A stretch of DNA of 24,742 bases from Mesotaenium endlicherianum (Eukaryota; Streptophyta; Zygnematophyceae; Zygnematales; Mesotaeniaceae): assembly GCA_009602735.1 (NCBI GenBank), contig WELA01004268.1, forward strand, positions 113,622 to 138,363. Reading direction: 5' to 3'. The notes below the pieces were generated by a model. That model did no database searches. It had not been told where the DNA came from and worked only from the letters and a program-made list of their open reading frames with translations. The translations under genes and the position numbers were made by a program. Position 1 is the first letter of the stretch. Every line of letters begins with the position of its first letter. This document shows positions 1 through 10,077 of the stretch, piece after piece.

Positions 1-41
1 AGTTGTTACTGTACTTCATTATTGCAGGTTTCACGCGCATC

Positions 42-2393
42 ATGTCTCAACCATGCACTTCGTCTGGAGCAACGCTTGGTGGAATGAGGGCGTCCACTGC
101 AGCTTTAACCGCTCGTCTTCCCCCTAGGGTAGTTGCTGCAAGGTCTGGTCCAGAGTGGGGCCATGTGACCATTGTTGTGGAAGCCAAGTCCAAGAATTCA
201 TATCCGAAGGTGAAGTGCAACTACTGCCCCAGGGAGTTTACCGGTGGAGTCACGTGGATTCGTGGCCATTTCACAGGAGGCTGTAAGGATGTTAGTCAGT
301 GTGAGGATGTTCCCGATGAAGTTCTAGATCTCATGATTAGCCGTAGCAACGGTATGGCTAATTCTTTATTAGGAACGCGACGTAGGAAGAGTGTCATACA
401 AGCTGCACGAAAGCGCGTGCATGAATGGGGTTGTGCAAGTGCTGGAGAGTCCCCCTCCTTAGGCAGGGAGTCAGGGCAAACCTCTATAAGTGACATGTTG
501 CAGAAGATGAATGCTGATGCTGTTCATGAGACTGTCGCCCGTTTCTTCTATGGCACTGGTTGCTCATTCAATGTTGCTCGCAGTGACTTCTTTAGGGACA
601 TGTTGGTTGCTGTCAGTAAGTACACCTTAGAAACGGGTCTAGTGTATGTCCCGATGAAGGATAAGCCTCTCGGAAGTACCCTACTAGATAAAGAGGTGTC
701 GAAGATAGAGGCTTGGGAGAAGAAACAAAAAAAGGGACTACCACAGATGGGTTGTAGCATTGTAGCAGATGGGTGGACCGATCCATGTGGGCACCCTCTT
801 CTTAACGTGCTTATGGTTGTGGGAGGCACTGAAATGTTCATGGATGCTATCAACACTGAGGGTGAAAGGAAAACGGGTGAGTACATTGGTAGCCACCTGC
901 TTGCGGCCGTGGAGAAAATAGGGGCCGATCATGTCGTACAACTTTGCACAGACTCTGCAGCTAACATTGTAGCTGGTTGTAATGTGGTTCGTGAGAAGCA
1001 CCCGCATATATATTGGACGCCTTGTGCTGCTCACATTTTGGACCTGCTGTTGAAAGACATAGGAAAAGTAAAAGAGCTAGAGGGCATAATCGATAGCTTC
1101 AAGCACTTGGTCCAGTTTGTTGCAAACCACCACATGCCTCACGCTCTTTACCGTGAGCATGGGGCAAGGCTTGAGAATAAACTAGAGTTGTTGAAGCCAG
1201 GACCCACGAGGTTTGCTAGTAACTTCCTTTGCTTGCAACGACTCATTGTTGTGAGGGATACCTTACAAGCTATGGTGTCTGACAGAAGATGGCTCGAGTG
1301 GGCGGCAAAGAACGGTTGTGTAGGTGAGGCTACGGAGATTAGAGACCTAGTTCGCGACGATGAACTTTGGGAGCGAGTGAAGGTATGGGTAGCCGTGTGT
1401 GAGCCGATTGTAGTTCTCCTTCGACTAGTCGACTCTCCACAACCTTCTCTTGGGAAGATTTGGGCTCGCATGAGTGCCATTAAAGAGCATGTGCATGAGA
1501 TTGTAGGACTCAAACCAGCACAAATAACCCAAGTTAAGAAGGACGTGAAGGCTCGCTGGGAGCAGCTTCACAGCCCCCTGCATTCTGCAGGTAAAACTCT
1601 ATTTTGATGTTGCTCACTTTTTTGCTTGGCGGCTGGCGTTCTCTTGCATGCTTGTTATCGTGTGCTGGTCATTGTTTTTGTTTTTGTGCTTGCTATTGTT
1701 ATTGCTCTCTCTTTTGTGAAGTGCATTGTGTTGTCATATACTAAGTTTACTTCTTGACTTTGTTTGACTACAGGCTACTATTTGGACCCCGAGTTCCAAG
1801 ACCATGAGTCTTGGGCAATTGAGAAGTGTCTACTAACCGATTGGTCCGACGTGCGGAATACCCTTGTTGGAGGAAGTGTGCTTGACCGAGCATTGGTGGA
1901 TCGAGAGTTGGCGCTCTACCGGCAGAGCGGTGACATTTTTGGCGATGATGTTTGCAAGGCTAATAAGACCATGATGCCTGCTCACAAGTGGTGGGAAACA
2001 TATGGAAGTCATTGTCCTAATCTTCAGCTTCTTGCTATGAGAATATTGTCGCAACCCGGTTCAGCAGCTGCATGTGAGAGAAATTGGTCTGAGTACGGGT
2101 TTGTTCATAGTCCACTTCGCAATAGGCTGCTCCCTACTAGAGCAAAGAAGTTAGTGTACGTGCATTCTATGTTGAGACTTCAGGAGAAGAGTTTGGACTT
2201 CCTTGGACCAAGTGTCGGCGCGACTCCATGGGTTGAAGAAGCGGAGTTCTTGGAGACATCTGAAGAGGAGGATCTCAATCTTGCCGTGCATGCCTCGTTG
2301 AGTGAGGGGATGGAGGTGGAGGAAGAGGAGGTGGAGGAGCGACCTAGTGTTTCCGCTCCACTAAGAAGAAGGCCAAGAGCGATTGGTTACTAG
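42..2393 (+). CDS. hAT-family transposase (BED finger, DUF659, hATC), two coding exons
   Basis: Coding exons are 42-1590 and 1774-2393, joined across a GT/AG intron in phase 1, giving about 722 residues and a TAG stop at 2391. The ATG at 42 is chosen because positions 21-27 end in a splice acceptor (TTGCAG), so translation upstream of it is probably intron. A BED-type zinc finger is visible (C59, C62, H76, C81). The DUF659/RNase H-like core has ADGWTD at 242-247, CTDSAAN at 302-308 and CAAHILDLLLKDIG at 328-341. Exon 2 supplies the C-terminal hAT dimerisation region (KWWETYGSHCPNLQLLAMRI, then SAAACERNWSEY) and an acidic tail. The family performs cut-and-paste DNA transposition in the nucleus. 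No stop or frameshift interrupts either exon, unlike every other transposon in the window, so it is either young or domesticated. A 5' UTR exon and the left terminal repeat would lie outside the window. Confidence 0.88.
1591..1773 (+). other. Intron of the hAT transposase gene
   Basis: The donor is CAG|GTAAAAC at 1590/1591 and the acceptor is GACTACAG|GCTAC at 1773/1774. The intron is T-rich, 183 bp long and contains stops in all frames. Joining the flanks restores the family-typical sequence SAGYYLDPEFQ in phase 1, so this is a spliced intron and not an inactivating insertion. Confidence 0.85.
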
Positions 2394-3040
2394 ATGTGTT
2401 AGTCAGTTAACTTGTATGTACGAAAGGTAGCATGTACATATTAAAGAAAAAAAAGGAGGTTGAGAAAATGAATACATTTGAAATCAATTTTTTGTGCCCT
2501 ATGTCTTCATGGAATGTGGTACTTTGTGAATGACTTACATGGTATGGATTACCTCTTACATGGTATGGATTAACTTCTTATGCATGCTTGCAAAGAGTAT
2601 GAATCATGTTTATACTTCTACATTAAAGCTCATTTTACTCGTTTAAGAAGTAATGATACTCCTAAGTGTTCTTATTGAATCAATTAGCTAGTTAAAATGT
2701 ACAAAAAGAATGCTCTGCTAAGTGGCCCTCCCAGTGTTAGTGAGAAAAAGAGAGTACGAAAATAATCCTTAATCTATCTTCAATCACTCTTGAATGTGGC
2801 ATTTATATGAACTTCTTAGTTGTTAGACATGCTTGCTAAGATGTTGAATTATATTTATACCTCTTCATTGAAGCTTGTTGTACTCGACTAAGAAGTAATG
2901 ATATTACTCAATGTTCTAATTCAACAAATAAATAAGTTAGGAAGTACAAAAAAGAACTTTGCTAAGCGGCCCTCCCAGCTTTGACATGATTGAATGTCGT
3001 ATAGATGGTACATAAACAAAGCGGTTACAAAACATTTTAT
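2394..3040. repeat. AT-rich 3' flank of the hAT gene with diverged tandem duplication
   Basis: No gene is seen. Two short direct repeats of TACATGGTATGGATTA lie at 2536-2551 and 2557-2572. A longer unit of about 160 bp appears at roughly 2573-2735 and again at 2809-2980. Both copies contain an ACTTCTTA start, a GCATGCTTGC-like block, TAAGAAGTAATGAT, and end in GCTAAG followed by GGCCCTCCCAG. Many substitutions separate the copies, so the duplication is old. It may be subterminal repeat structure of the hAT element or an unrelated tandem repeat. Confidence 0.6.
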
Positions 3041-3069
3041 TTAAGAACAAGAATGCACGTTGTCATAGC

Positions 3070-3320
3070 TACTTATAGTGAATAATTGGTAAATCGTCGC
3101 TTCCGGCAACTGGTGGCGGGGGTTCGAGCCCGACGGCTGGCGCCCGGGACCATCCATTTTGTGGAAATCCGTAATATCCTTTTCGCCAAGCATTTTCGCC
3201 CTAATAAATACGTAATTACCGATCACGAAGTAATAAGAAACGTGCATGGTTGGTTGGGTAGTGTCTTATCCCTGCACCCGGCGGTGGGTGTTCAAATCCG
3301 CTTGCTTACATCCCTAAATA
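3070..3320 (+). repeat. Two tRNA-like Pol III promoter units (possible SINE relic)
   Basis: At 3121-3131 the sequence GGTTCGAGCCC matches the B-box consensus (T-arm) of a tRNA. An A-box-like stretch (TAGTGAATAATTGG, 3076-3089) starts 45 bases upstream, the spacing of a real tRNA. A second set lies at 3247-3258 (TGGTTGGTTGGG) and 3287-3299 (GGTGTTCAAATCC), about 42 bases apart. Neither folds into a convincing full cloverleaf with a paired acceptor stem, so I call them tRNA-like and not tRNA genes. A dimeric tRNA-derived SINE is the likeliest reading. Confidence 0.3.
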
Positions 3321-3600
3321 GAAAGAGTTCAAAGTAGTTTTCGAAATTGTCGCCGCAATCCGGGCAGAGAGCAGATCCGAAATTGCCCGAAAAAAGTTAT
3401 CGGTCATTTTGAACGAAATAAACAATCTGACATGACGTGCTTTTTGTACACGTGCGACCGACATGTAATGTCAACGTCGTCGCTACTGCACGTCGACGCC
3501 GTTGTGACGTTGGCGTACTAAGCGAACTAGTCCATTTTTTTGAACACCGATCTAAGCGAACTAGCGTATTAGTCGAACTAAGCGTACAAGCGTACGGCGT
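3321..3600. other. Non-coding stretch with short near-repeats at the gypsy truncation point
   Basis: No gene is visible. Positions 3520-3595 contain repeated variants of CTAAGCGAACTAG in close succession, directly next to the point where the integrase reading frame of the neighbouring gypsy element stops matching. No LTR resembling the 5' LTR region near 7.3 kb is recognised here, so the 3' end of that element is missing. Confidence 0.5.
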
Positions 3601-5512
3601 AACCCTGCCGTAGAAGTCTCCTTCATGGGAATGAAGTGTGCCATCTTGCTAAATCTATCAGACACAACCCATACTGCATTGTGCCCTTGACCACTCATTG
3701 GTAAAGATGTGATGAAGTCCACAGCAATCTGCTCCCAAGGATACTCTGGAATAGGCAGGGGCTGCAATATACCTCCCTTCTTTTGATTTGGTGTCTTGTT
3801 TCTCTGGCACGCATCGCAACTCCTGATCCACTTCTCGATGTCTTTGTCCATATTTCTCCAATAGTACTCCCGCTTCAGCACGCTTGCCGTCTTCTCGCTT
3901 CCAAAGTGTCCAGCATATAAGCAATTATGATGCTCCGCAAGTAGTAAGTCTCGTAGCTCCTTGATGTCAGGTACCACCACTCTCTTGGAATCACCATAAT
4001 ACCATGTGCCGTTCTCCTTCTGCATACTTGAGTCAGACTCAGCTGCTCCACCATCAGCAAACTCTGGGTCCTCCTCATAGCCTCTTTGAAGCTTCTCCTT
4101 GAAGTCCAGATTGTCCTTGATGACTGAGACAGCTGCAAGGTCGCACCCCCTGGATAAAGCATCTGCAGGGTTGATCTTCCCAGGTAAGTACTCGATCTTG
4201 TGGTCGAACTGTTGCAGAAATTCCATCCACCTTGCCTGTCTTGGTGTCAACGTTGGCTGCGTTATAAACTTCTCCAAGCTCTTTTGGTCGATCTTGATGA
4301 ACACCTTCCGTCCGTCCACATAACATCGCCAAATCCTCAAAGCTTGGATAATAGCTAACATCTCTCGCTCGTGTGCTGCATAATTCTGCTCAGCAGGGCT
4401 CAACTTCCTGCTCTCGTATGCCACAGGTTGTAATTCCTTACCCTGGTCCTGGAGAAGAATGGCTCCCACTGCAAAGTTTGATGCGTCCGTGATGATAGTG
4501 ATAGGAAGCTCTGGACTTGCAATTGCCAACACAAGTGCCTGTGTTAACAGCTCCTTAATCTTCTCAAAAGCTTGCTGCTCCTTATCACCCCATAGCCACT
4601 TCTCCTGCTTCTTCAACATGTCCGTGAGCGGTGCACACACCTTGGCAAATCCTTCAATGAAACGTCGATAATAATTTGCCATGCCAAAGAAGCTCCTGAA
4701 TTGATGAATATCGGTAGGTACCGGCCAATCTCTGACTGCTTGCACCTTCTTCTGCTCCACCTTGACTCCTTCAGCTCCCACTATGTGCCCAAGAAACTCA
4801 ACCTCCTTAAGACAGAAGTCGCACTTGCTCATCTTCCCATATAACTTCTGGTCTCTCAAGACCTCCAACACCTTCCTCAGATGCTCCACATGCTCTTCCA
4901 AGGTCTTCGAATAGATCAGGATGTCGTCCAAAAATACCACCACAAACTGGTCCAAATAAGGTCTGAAGATACTATTGATGAGTCTCATGAATGTAGCAGG
5001 TGCATTAGTCAATCCAAAAGGCATGACTGTAAACTCAAATAAACCATAACGAGTCCTGAAAGCAGTCTTCTAAACGTCTCCTTCCGCAATCCGTACCTGA
5101 TGGTAGCCACTCTTCAATCCGATCTTCGAGAAATACTTCGCCTCGACAAGCCTGTCAATCAACTCGTCCAATCGTGGAAGTGGGTACCTGTTCTTGATGG
5201 TGATCTTGTTGAGTGCTCGGTAGTCGACACACATCCTCATAGTCCCATCCTTCTTCTTCATAAATAAGACTGGCGCAGCAAATGAGACTTGCTGGGTTGG
5301 ATGAATCCCTTCTCCAATAACTCTGTCAGTTGCTTCTTCAACTCATCCAACTCTGCAAATGATTGTCGATAGGCGGGTCTCACTGGTGGCTTGCTCCCTG
5401 GTTCCAACTCAATGTTGTACTCCATAGGTCTCTGTGGAGGTAATCCTGCAGGTAGCTCCTCAGGAAAAATGCACTTGAACTCCTCTAACAGCGCCTTAAT
5501 TTGGGCAGGCAT
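3561..5512 (-). pseudogene. RT, RNase H and truncated integrase of gypsy element 1
   Basis: Three pieces read on: 5512-5258 (protease-RT linker with the [19 protein letters not shown] motif), 5261-5070 (RT start, [19 protein letters not shown]) and 5024-3561. The last contains [13 protein letters not shown], the intact catalytic [11 protein letters not shown], the RNase H start [12 protein letters not shown] and its DALSR end, the HHCC zinc-binding region (H-x-GHFG ... CDACQ) and the first integrase aspartate (VDFITSLP). Homology stops shortly after [10 protein letters not shown], so the second aspartate and the glutamate of the DDE triad are absent. A one-base deletion near 5285 shifts frame between the first two pieces, and TAG 5070-5072 separates the last two. 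Confidence 0.9.
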
Positions 5513-5679
5513 CTCAGCAGGCTTCTTCTCTTCAGCAATTGGGCTCTGCTCCTTCTAAGCAAGGGGATCAGACACCACTACTTGCTCCTTTGGCGATGTA
5601 CATTTTCCCAGGCTGTTAGGATTCATGCTTGCTCTATCTGATGACCTAGCCAGGGCCACCGAAACAAGGTACATCTCCT

Positions 5680-6303
5680 TCACCTGATTCGTCCTGCAAG
5701 CTTCTTAACTTGCAGGCTCGACAGAATACAGTTACTTGTGGTCGTATCTCCCTCCACCTGTTTCGCTGTCTCCATTCGACCATCACGCCCTTGGACCTTC
5801 ACTTGTCCGGTGCTCCAGTGCACTTGAGGGTTGGCTTTTCTCAGCCATGGTCGACCCAATATCACCTCATGGTGACCCAACTCTGCCTGCTCCATAACTT
5901 CCTTACTCTGATGCCCCGCTACTTCCACGTGAATAGCTTCCGTAGGTGCACCACACTTGAGTCTCTGCCCATTCGCCAAAATTGCCCGCTTAGGCTCATA
6001 ATGCTTCTGCACAGGGATTCGCCACTCTTTCACAAGCTTCTTGTGTACAAAGTTTGCACTTGCGCCACTGTCGACCATACACTTCGCCCTGTTGCCGTCG
6101 ACTACTCCTTCCACGATGATAGGCTTGTCAACATCTCGTCTTTCGCTTCTTGGCAAGCTCCTGGGGATAACCTTCTTGTGAGTTCCCATCTTCACGCCAG
6201 TAGACACCCCAGAACGACTTACTGGCGTCCTCCTTTTTCCTGCTGTTGAGGTTGCTTCGCCTTCGCATGACAGTCTCGAGCCAGATGTCCAAGTTTGCCA
6301 CAA
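5680..6303 (-). pseudogene. Aspartic protease region of gypsy element 1
   Basis: This frame is offset by -1 from gag and overlaps its end. It carries the retropepsin active-site motif VDSGASANFV and, about 80 residues later, HHEVILGRPWL, the flap/C-terminal signature of gypsy proteases. The protease cleaves the Gag-Pol polyprotein in the virus-like particle. The frame ends at a TGA (5680-5682), after which the reading continues in another frame, so at least one frame-disrupting change separates it from the RT. The -1 overlap with gag may be the ancestral programmed frameshift, with an A-rich GGAAAAAGG stretch in the overlap, or simple decay. Confidence 0.8.
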
Positions 6304-7241
6304 TTATAGCAGGGTCCTCTCGGCTTGAAACTCTGCTGCCTGCGCTGGTTCTGAACAAGTCCCAGCTCCATAGATACTGGACCTTGAACACTTGTGCTTG
6401 GCGCTTGAAATCCAAAGTGTCGATGTCCTCCAAAGTTGTGGTTGCCCCACTGCCTCTGACTATTCTCCACAGCGTCGACTCTCGTCGCTAATGCCATCAT
6501 TTCTCCAAGATTGGTAGGGTCCTTGAGCGCCACTTTATTGGCCACAGTTGGTTTGAGTCCCCTTTTGAACTTGTCCATCATCTCCGACTCGTGCATGGAT
6601 GGACATTGAAGCACCAGCTCGTTGAAGCGCGATACATGCTCTTGAATGCTTGCTCGTTGACGAAGGCGCACCAATAGATCTCAAGCAGTAGCCTTGGGTG
6701 CAATAGGTTGAAATTGCCTCTTCAAGCCTACAAATAGCTGATCAAGAACTCCAGACAGCTGCTCCTGTTGCTCATACCAAGCTCTAGCATTCTTCTTCAG
6801 CAAGGTAATTACAAAGGCGACTTGCCTGTCGGGCGTGAGCGCAGAATACTCCATAAACTTCTTCACCCCAAAAATCCATTGATGAGCAGGCGGCGATCCA
6901 CGCTCTCCAATGTACACTTCAAGCTTAGGCGCACGCACTCCCGATGCGGGTGGAATAACTGGTTGCACCACTGGGTTAACATGAATTGGTGGCACAACAG
7001 GCGTAGGTGCCAAACTTGTCGAAGCGGCGTTCCCCATAACCACTCGCACCATTCTCTTCACCTCCGCGCGCATATTTTGTTGAAACTGGGTGTAGACTTC
7101 TCCTCCAATTGCATTTGCCATTTGCCTTAGCATTGCCTGCATCTCTTGTTGCTCTCTCGTCATCGTTGGTGCTGCCTGCTGCCTCGCGCGCTCTACATGC
7201 TTGACATGTTCGCCTCCTCCAGCTGCCGACTGCGACTCCAT
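6219..7241 (-). pseudogene. gag of gypsy element 1 with CCHC zinc knuckle, one stop
   Basis: One minus-strand frame runs from the ATG at 7241 to the stop at 6219, interrupted only by TGA at 6681-6683. The first half holds a glutamine-rich N-terminus and the retrotransposon gag region (FMEYSALTPDRQVAFVITLL, ARAWYEQ). The second half contains RFNELVLQCPSM and ends with a CCHC knuckle (CYNCGKLGHLARDC) that binds RNA in packaging. The stop sits where a CGA arginine codon would fit, so a single C-to-T change at a CpG may explain it. The frame overlaps the protease frame by 85 bases. Confidence 0.85.
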
Positions 7242-7260
7242 AATATAAAATGCAAACTAG

Positions 7261-7276
7261 CCCAGCTTTGATACCA
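7261..7276 (-). promoter_or_regulatory. Primer-binding site of gypsy element 1 (initiator Met tRNA type)
   Basis: Read on the minus strand, the 16 bases are TGGTATCAAAGCTGGG. The TGGTATCA start is the usual plant retrotransposon primer-binding site complementary to the 3' end of initiator methionine tRNA. It lies 20 bases upstream of the gag ATG and two bases after a CA that could end the LTR, which is the expected position. Confidence 0.75.
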
Positions 7277-7278
7277 GA

Positions 7279-8040
7279 TGAAAGGAGCAGAGTGCCCTAG
7301 TGGAAGCGTAGTGACTCACGAGGAAAAGAATAAGTAGCAATCATACTAAAGAGTGCAGCGGCATATCACTAAGAAAGCTTAGGAAAATTTCTCAACATTT
7401 TGAGTAGCACGAAATTGCTCATAAATGATGTAGGATGGAAGGCTTTGTCATTACAAACCCGTAGAAATTTACAAAAGTGAAAACTGATAAAAATAAAGAA
7501 GTTATGCCTATTTATAGTTTTCTGCCTAAGTGCTCCTCTCTAGGAGGAAGCTACGGAATTTTCTAAGTGTTTGTGAAATCGTCCCTTCCAGAATATTCGT
7601 GAGTAGGCCTGATCAGTCTCATCTGACGTGTCGGGTGGAATTGACGTCCGTATACATGCATCGACATTACTAGAATATTCTATCTTAGGCGTGCTAGGCT
7701 AAACCGAAACTTCTAGGTAAATCGACCTAGTCGGCACTTTGCGTCAGCCGAACTTATGTGAAGGTTCGAGTTCACTCTAACGGGCCAGATCACTCGACGC
7801 TGTCGGTCAATTCGACGGTCGCGTTCACCGCAAATTAAGGACAGTTGTCAACCGACCTCAAAACTAATTAAACTTCAGATATCCGTAACTCTCTCAATAC
7901 TTAACCAAATTCGATGAACTCTATATCAAAATGACCTCACAAATAAACTCAACACTAATATGCAATCAAAATATTCTTTCAAGGAACTCAAAGTGGCACT
8001 TTATAAACCTATGACCTTACAGTCGGTTTGAATTGTGTAA
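7279..8040 (-). repeat. 5' LTR of gypsy element 1 and adjoining non-coding DNA; outer border unclear
   Basis: The inner LTR edge is placed at 7279, where TTTCA on the minus strand precedes the primer-binding site. A TATA box (TATAAATAGG) reads on the minus strand at 7516-7507, about 230 bases upstream of the primer-binding site, a normal place for the LTR promoter. No second LTR copy is present in the window, so the outer edge cannot be fixed by comparison. The stretch from about 7650 to 8040 may already be flanking DNA. No gene is seen here. Confidence 0.5.
7507..7516 (-). promoter_or_regulatory. TATA box in the LTR of gypsy element 1
   Basis: The minus-strand sequence is TATAAATAGG, a near-perfect TATA element. 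Its location in the presumed LTR upstream of the primer-binding site predicts a transcription start around 7480. Confidence 0.5.
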
Positions 8041-8046
8041 GTACAA

Positions 8047-9650
8047 TTGGCGCGCGATCGAAGTACCTCAAGTTACCTTTTCATTTGTATCGCTACCCTC
8101 ATACAATATAGAATGCCACTCCTGCTTGATCTTACCATCCTTTGTGGTTTTATCAGCAGGTTGCAACAAAATAGCACCCATGCCAAGTCAAGATCGTTAG
8201 GCATCACTTGCACGCTGCACATGTTTGTTGGGGTCATACACAGCTAGAACAGGGGGTGTGGAAGGCAGCTTGCTGCTCTTCCTCCCGTACATACCCTATG
8301 TCCTTTTTAGTAAGGTCAATCAATTTATTGGCCTTTGTAGAATAGTTCTCAATAAGTCTCCTGTAATAATAAGCCAACCCGAGGAAGGTATTGGCCAGTC
8401 CCTTATAGTCTGGACTTTCTTGGCGTCAACACTGATGCCTTTCTTACGAACAACATGACCCAAGAATTCCGCACTCTCCTTAAAGAAATCACACCCACTC
8501 ATTTTAGCATACAGTTGATTCTTTTTGAAAGTTTCTTTGACTATTTTCAAGAATTGAGCATGCTTAGCTTCTTTATATGAGATGATCAAGATATCATTCT
8601 AAAAGACTTGCACAAACTTATCCAGATAAGGTCCGAAAATGTCATTCATAGCATCCATGAGAGTAGCAGAAGCATGAGTCACACCAAATGGCATCACACT
8701 CACAGTATCCATAACGTGTGCGGAAAGCAATCTTGTGTTCATCTCCCTCAACAATTCTGATTTGATGATAACCACCCTTCAAGTCAATCTTACTGAACAC
8801 TTGAGCACCAGACCAGGTATCAGGCAGGTACTCAATTTTGGATAAAGCATACTTATTCTTAACAATGATCTTGTGAAGTGTTCTGTAATCCTCCGCACGC
8901 ATCCGCATATCACCATCCTCTTTCTTAACAAATAGAATGGCTGCGCCATAAGGTGATCAGCAAGAAATATACCCATTCTTCTCAAGTTCCTTAATCTGTG
9001 TTTTAAGTTCGTCACTCTCCAGATGAGACAATCCATAGGTGCGTTGCCACGGTGGCTGACTCTTAGGCACAAGCTCAATTTTGTGATCTACCTCCCTCTT
9101 AGGTGGGAGGCTTGGAGGCATGTTAAAAACATCAACATACTGAACAACAATTTTTTCTGCAGTGGGGTGCTCCAGAGGGCTTACCTTTTTCTCAACCACT
9201 TCCTAAGGTTGGAAAGGTACCTCATTTAGTAGTAAACATAACATTCTGTCTTCGTTCTGGTTCCAGCTTTCGACAAACTCCATTGCATTTAGCAATTTGC
9301 ATCCTCCTGAGATTCTTCCTTTTTCTTTCATTTGCCATCCATACAGGACACGCGGAGAAGCACTGGTGGGTGCCAAGTTAGTCTACCCATCACTGGCTTC
9401 TCTCACCTTTAAGTGTATCTCTACTCTAACACACTATTCAGCCATGACCTTTCTAGCACGAGATCATAAAAGCCATTGTTTAGTACCTCAAATGTAAGCG
9501 TTTCGGTTAGAACTACAATGCCAGATTTTGACTGGACCTCAATAGGTTTCGTTATAACTCCTCCCGGGATAATTGAGGCATCTCCAAATAAGATCACTCA
9601 GAGTGTGCACTCTTTAGGGATCTATGTTGCTGACGATCTCCTTCATCTAG
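8047..9650 (-). pseudogene. Older Ty3/gypsy pol relic (element 2): protease end, RT, RNase H start
   Basis: From high to low coordinates on the minus strand, a protease-like tract (GDASIIPGGVITKPIEVQSK ... YDLVLERSWL, about 9600-9440) is followed by the RT linker (SDELKTQIKELEKNGYIS), a TGA near 8957, then RT ([24 protein letters not shown]), further frame changes, the thumb region (GCDFFKESAEFLGHVV) and an RNase H start down to about 8100. The catalytic YxDD site is destroyed: at 8596-8601 the usual leucine codon is a TAG stop and the first aspartate codon reads AAT (asparagine). It differs clearly from element 1, so it is a separate and older insertion. No gag, integrase or LTR is recognised. 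Confidence 0.85.
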
Positions 9651-9753
9651 TAGTAACGATCTAAGCTTTTTAGGCGTATACGGTATTGTAACGTATTTCT
9701 AATCACCTAAAATATATTATTTTTGTATTTGTAAGAATGCATGTTTGAACTTA

Positions 9754-10045
9754 GCAAGTACGAGAGTGATTCTTGAATGTTCTTTCTACGTTTTAGCTCT
9801 TGTTTGTATACTTGCTACAAGAGTAAGTTCTAGGAAGGTGCACGTTGATGTGTTGACACCCAACACATTACAAAACTTGCCACCTCTTTTTAGAATAATG
9901 TACACATGTCCTTTTGACCTAGAAATCGCACATTGGACATTTGCTACATAGAGTTTTTCTAGGCCATCCTTCTAAGTTCAAAAATTCCCTAGAAGGTTCA
10001 AGGAACATGAATCAAGTCACTAAAATATATGTTCACACTTAACAC
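9754..10045 (+). repeat. Left copy of a ~290-bp direct repeat flanking the piggyBac relic
   Basis: This segment and 12367-12663 align along their whole length in the same orientation. Shared blocks include AGTGATTCT, TAGCTCTTGTTT, TTCTAGGAAGG, GTTGATGTGTTG, ATAATGTACACATGT, AGAAGGTTCAA and CAAGTCACTA. There are frequent substitutions and small indels, with identity roughly three quarters to four fifths by eye. The sequence outside the repeats does not match. The copies could be LTRs of an old non-coding LTR element, since the right copy begins TGTAAGTAC and both approach a CA end, or two members of a dispersed repeat. Confidence 0.75.
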
Positions 10046-10054
10046 TAGGTGTAC

Positions 10055-10077
10055 CAACCGATCATATATGGGTCGGT
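10055..10077. repeat. Short inverted repeat just inside the left direct repeat
   Basis: AACCGA and TCGGTT flank an 11-base spacer and could form a six-base-pair hairpin. It lies immediately inside the left 290-bp repeat, next to TTAACACTAGG (10038). A role as a transposon end is possible but no matching copy is seen on the right side. Confidence 0.35.

Larger units (their letters stand above)
3601..7280 (-). mobile_element. Decayed Ty3/gypsy retrotransposon (element 1)
   Basis: On the minus strand the order is LTR, primer-binding site (7276-7261), gag, protease, reverse transcriptase, RNase H and the N-terminal half of integrase, which is the Ty3/gypsy order. The element is truncated inside the integrase core near 3600 and lacks a 3' LTR. 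The coding track is broken by a TGA at 6681-6683, a frame change between gag and protease, a TGA at 5680-5682, a TAG at 5555-5557, a one-base deletion near 5285 and a TAG at 5070-5072. It is therefore non-autonomous as it stands. Confidence 0.9.

Noticed and set aside
3070..3150. A functional tRNA gene at the GGTTCGAGCCC box
   Set aside because: No paired acceptor stem or clean anticodon stem could be drawn, so only a tRNA-like remnant is supported.
3086..3337. Open frame of 83 codons over the tRNA-like region
   Set aside because: No similarity to any protein family that I recognise, and the region is better explained by Pol III-type boxes.
3321..3600. 3' LTR of gypsy element 1
   Set aside because: No alignment to the LTR region at 7279 onward was found, and the integrase is truncated before this point, so the 3' end is deleted.
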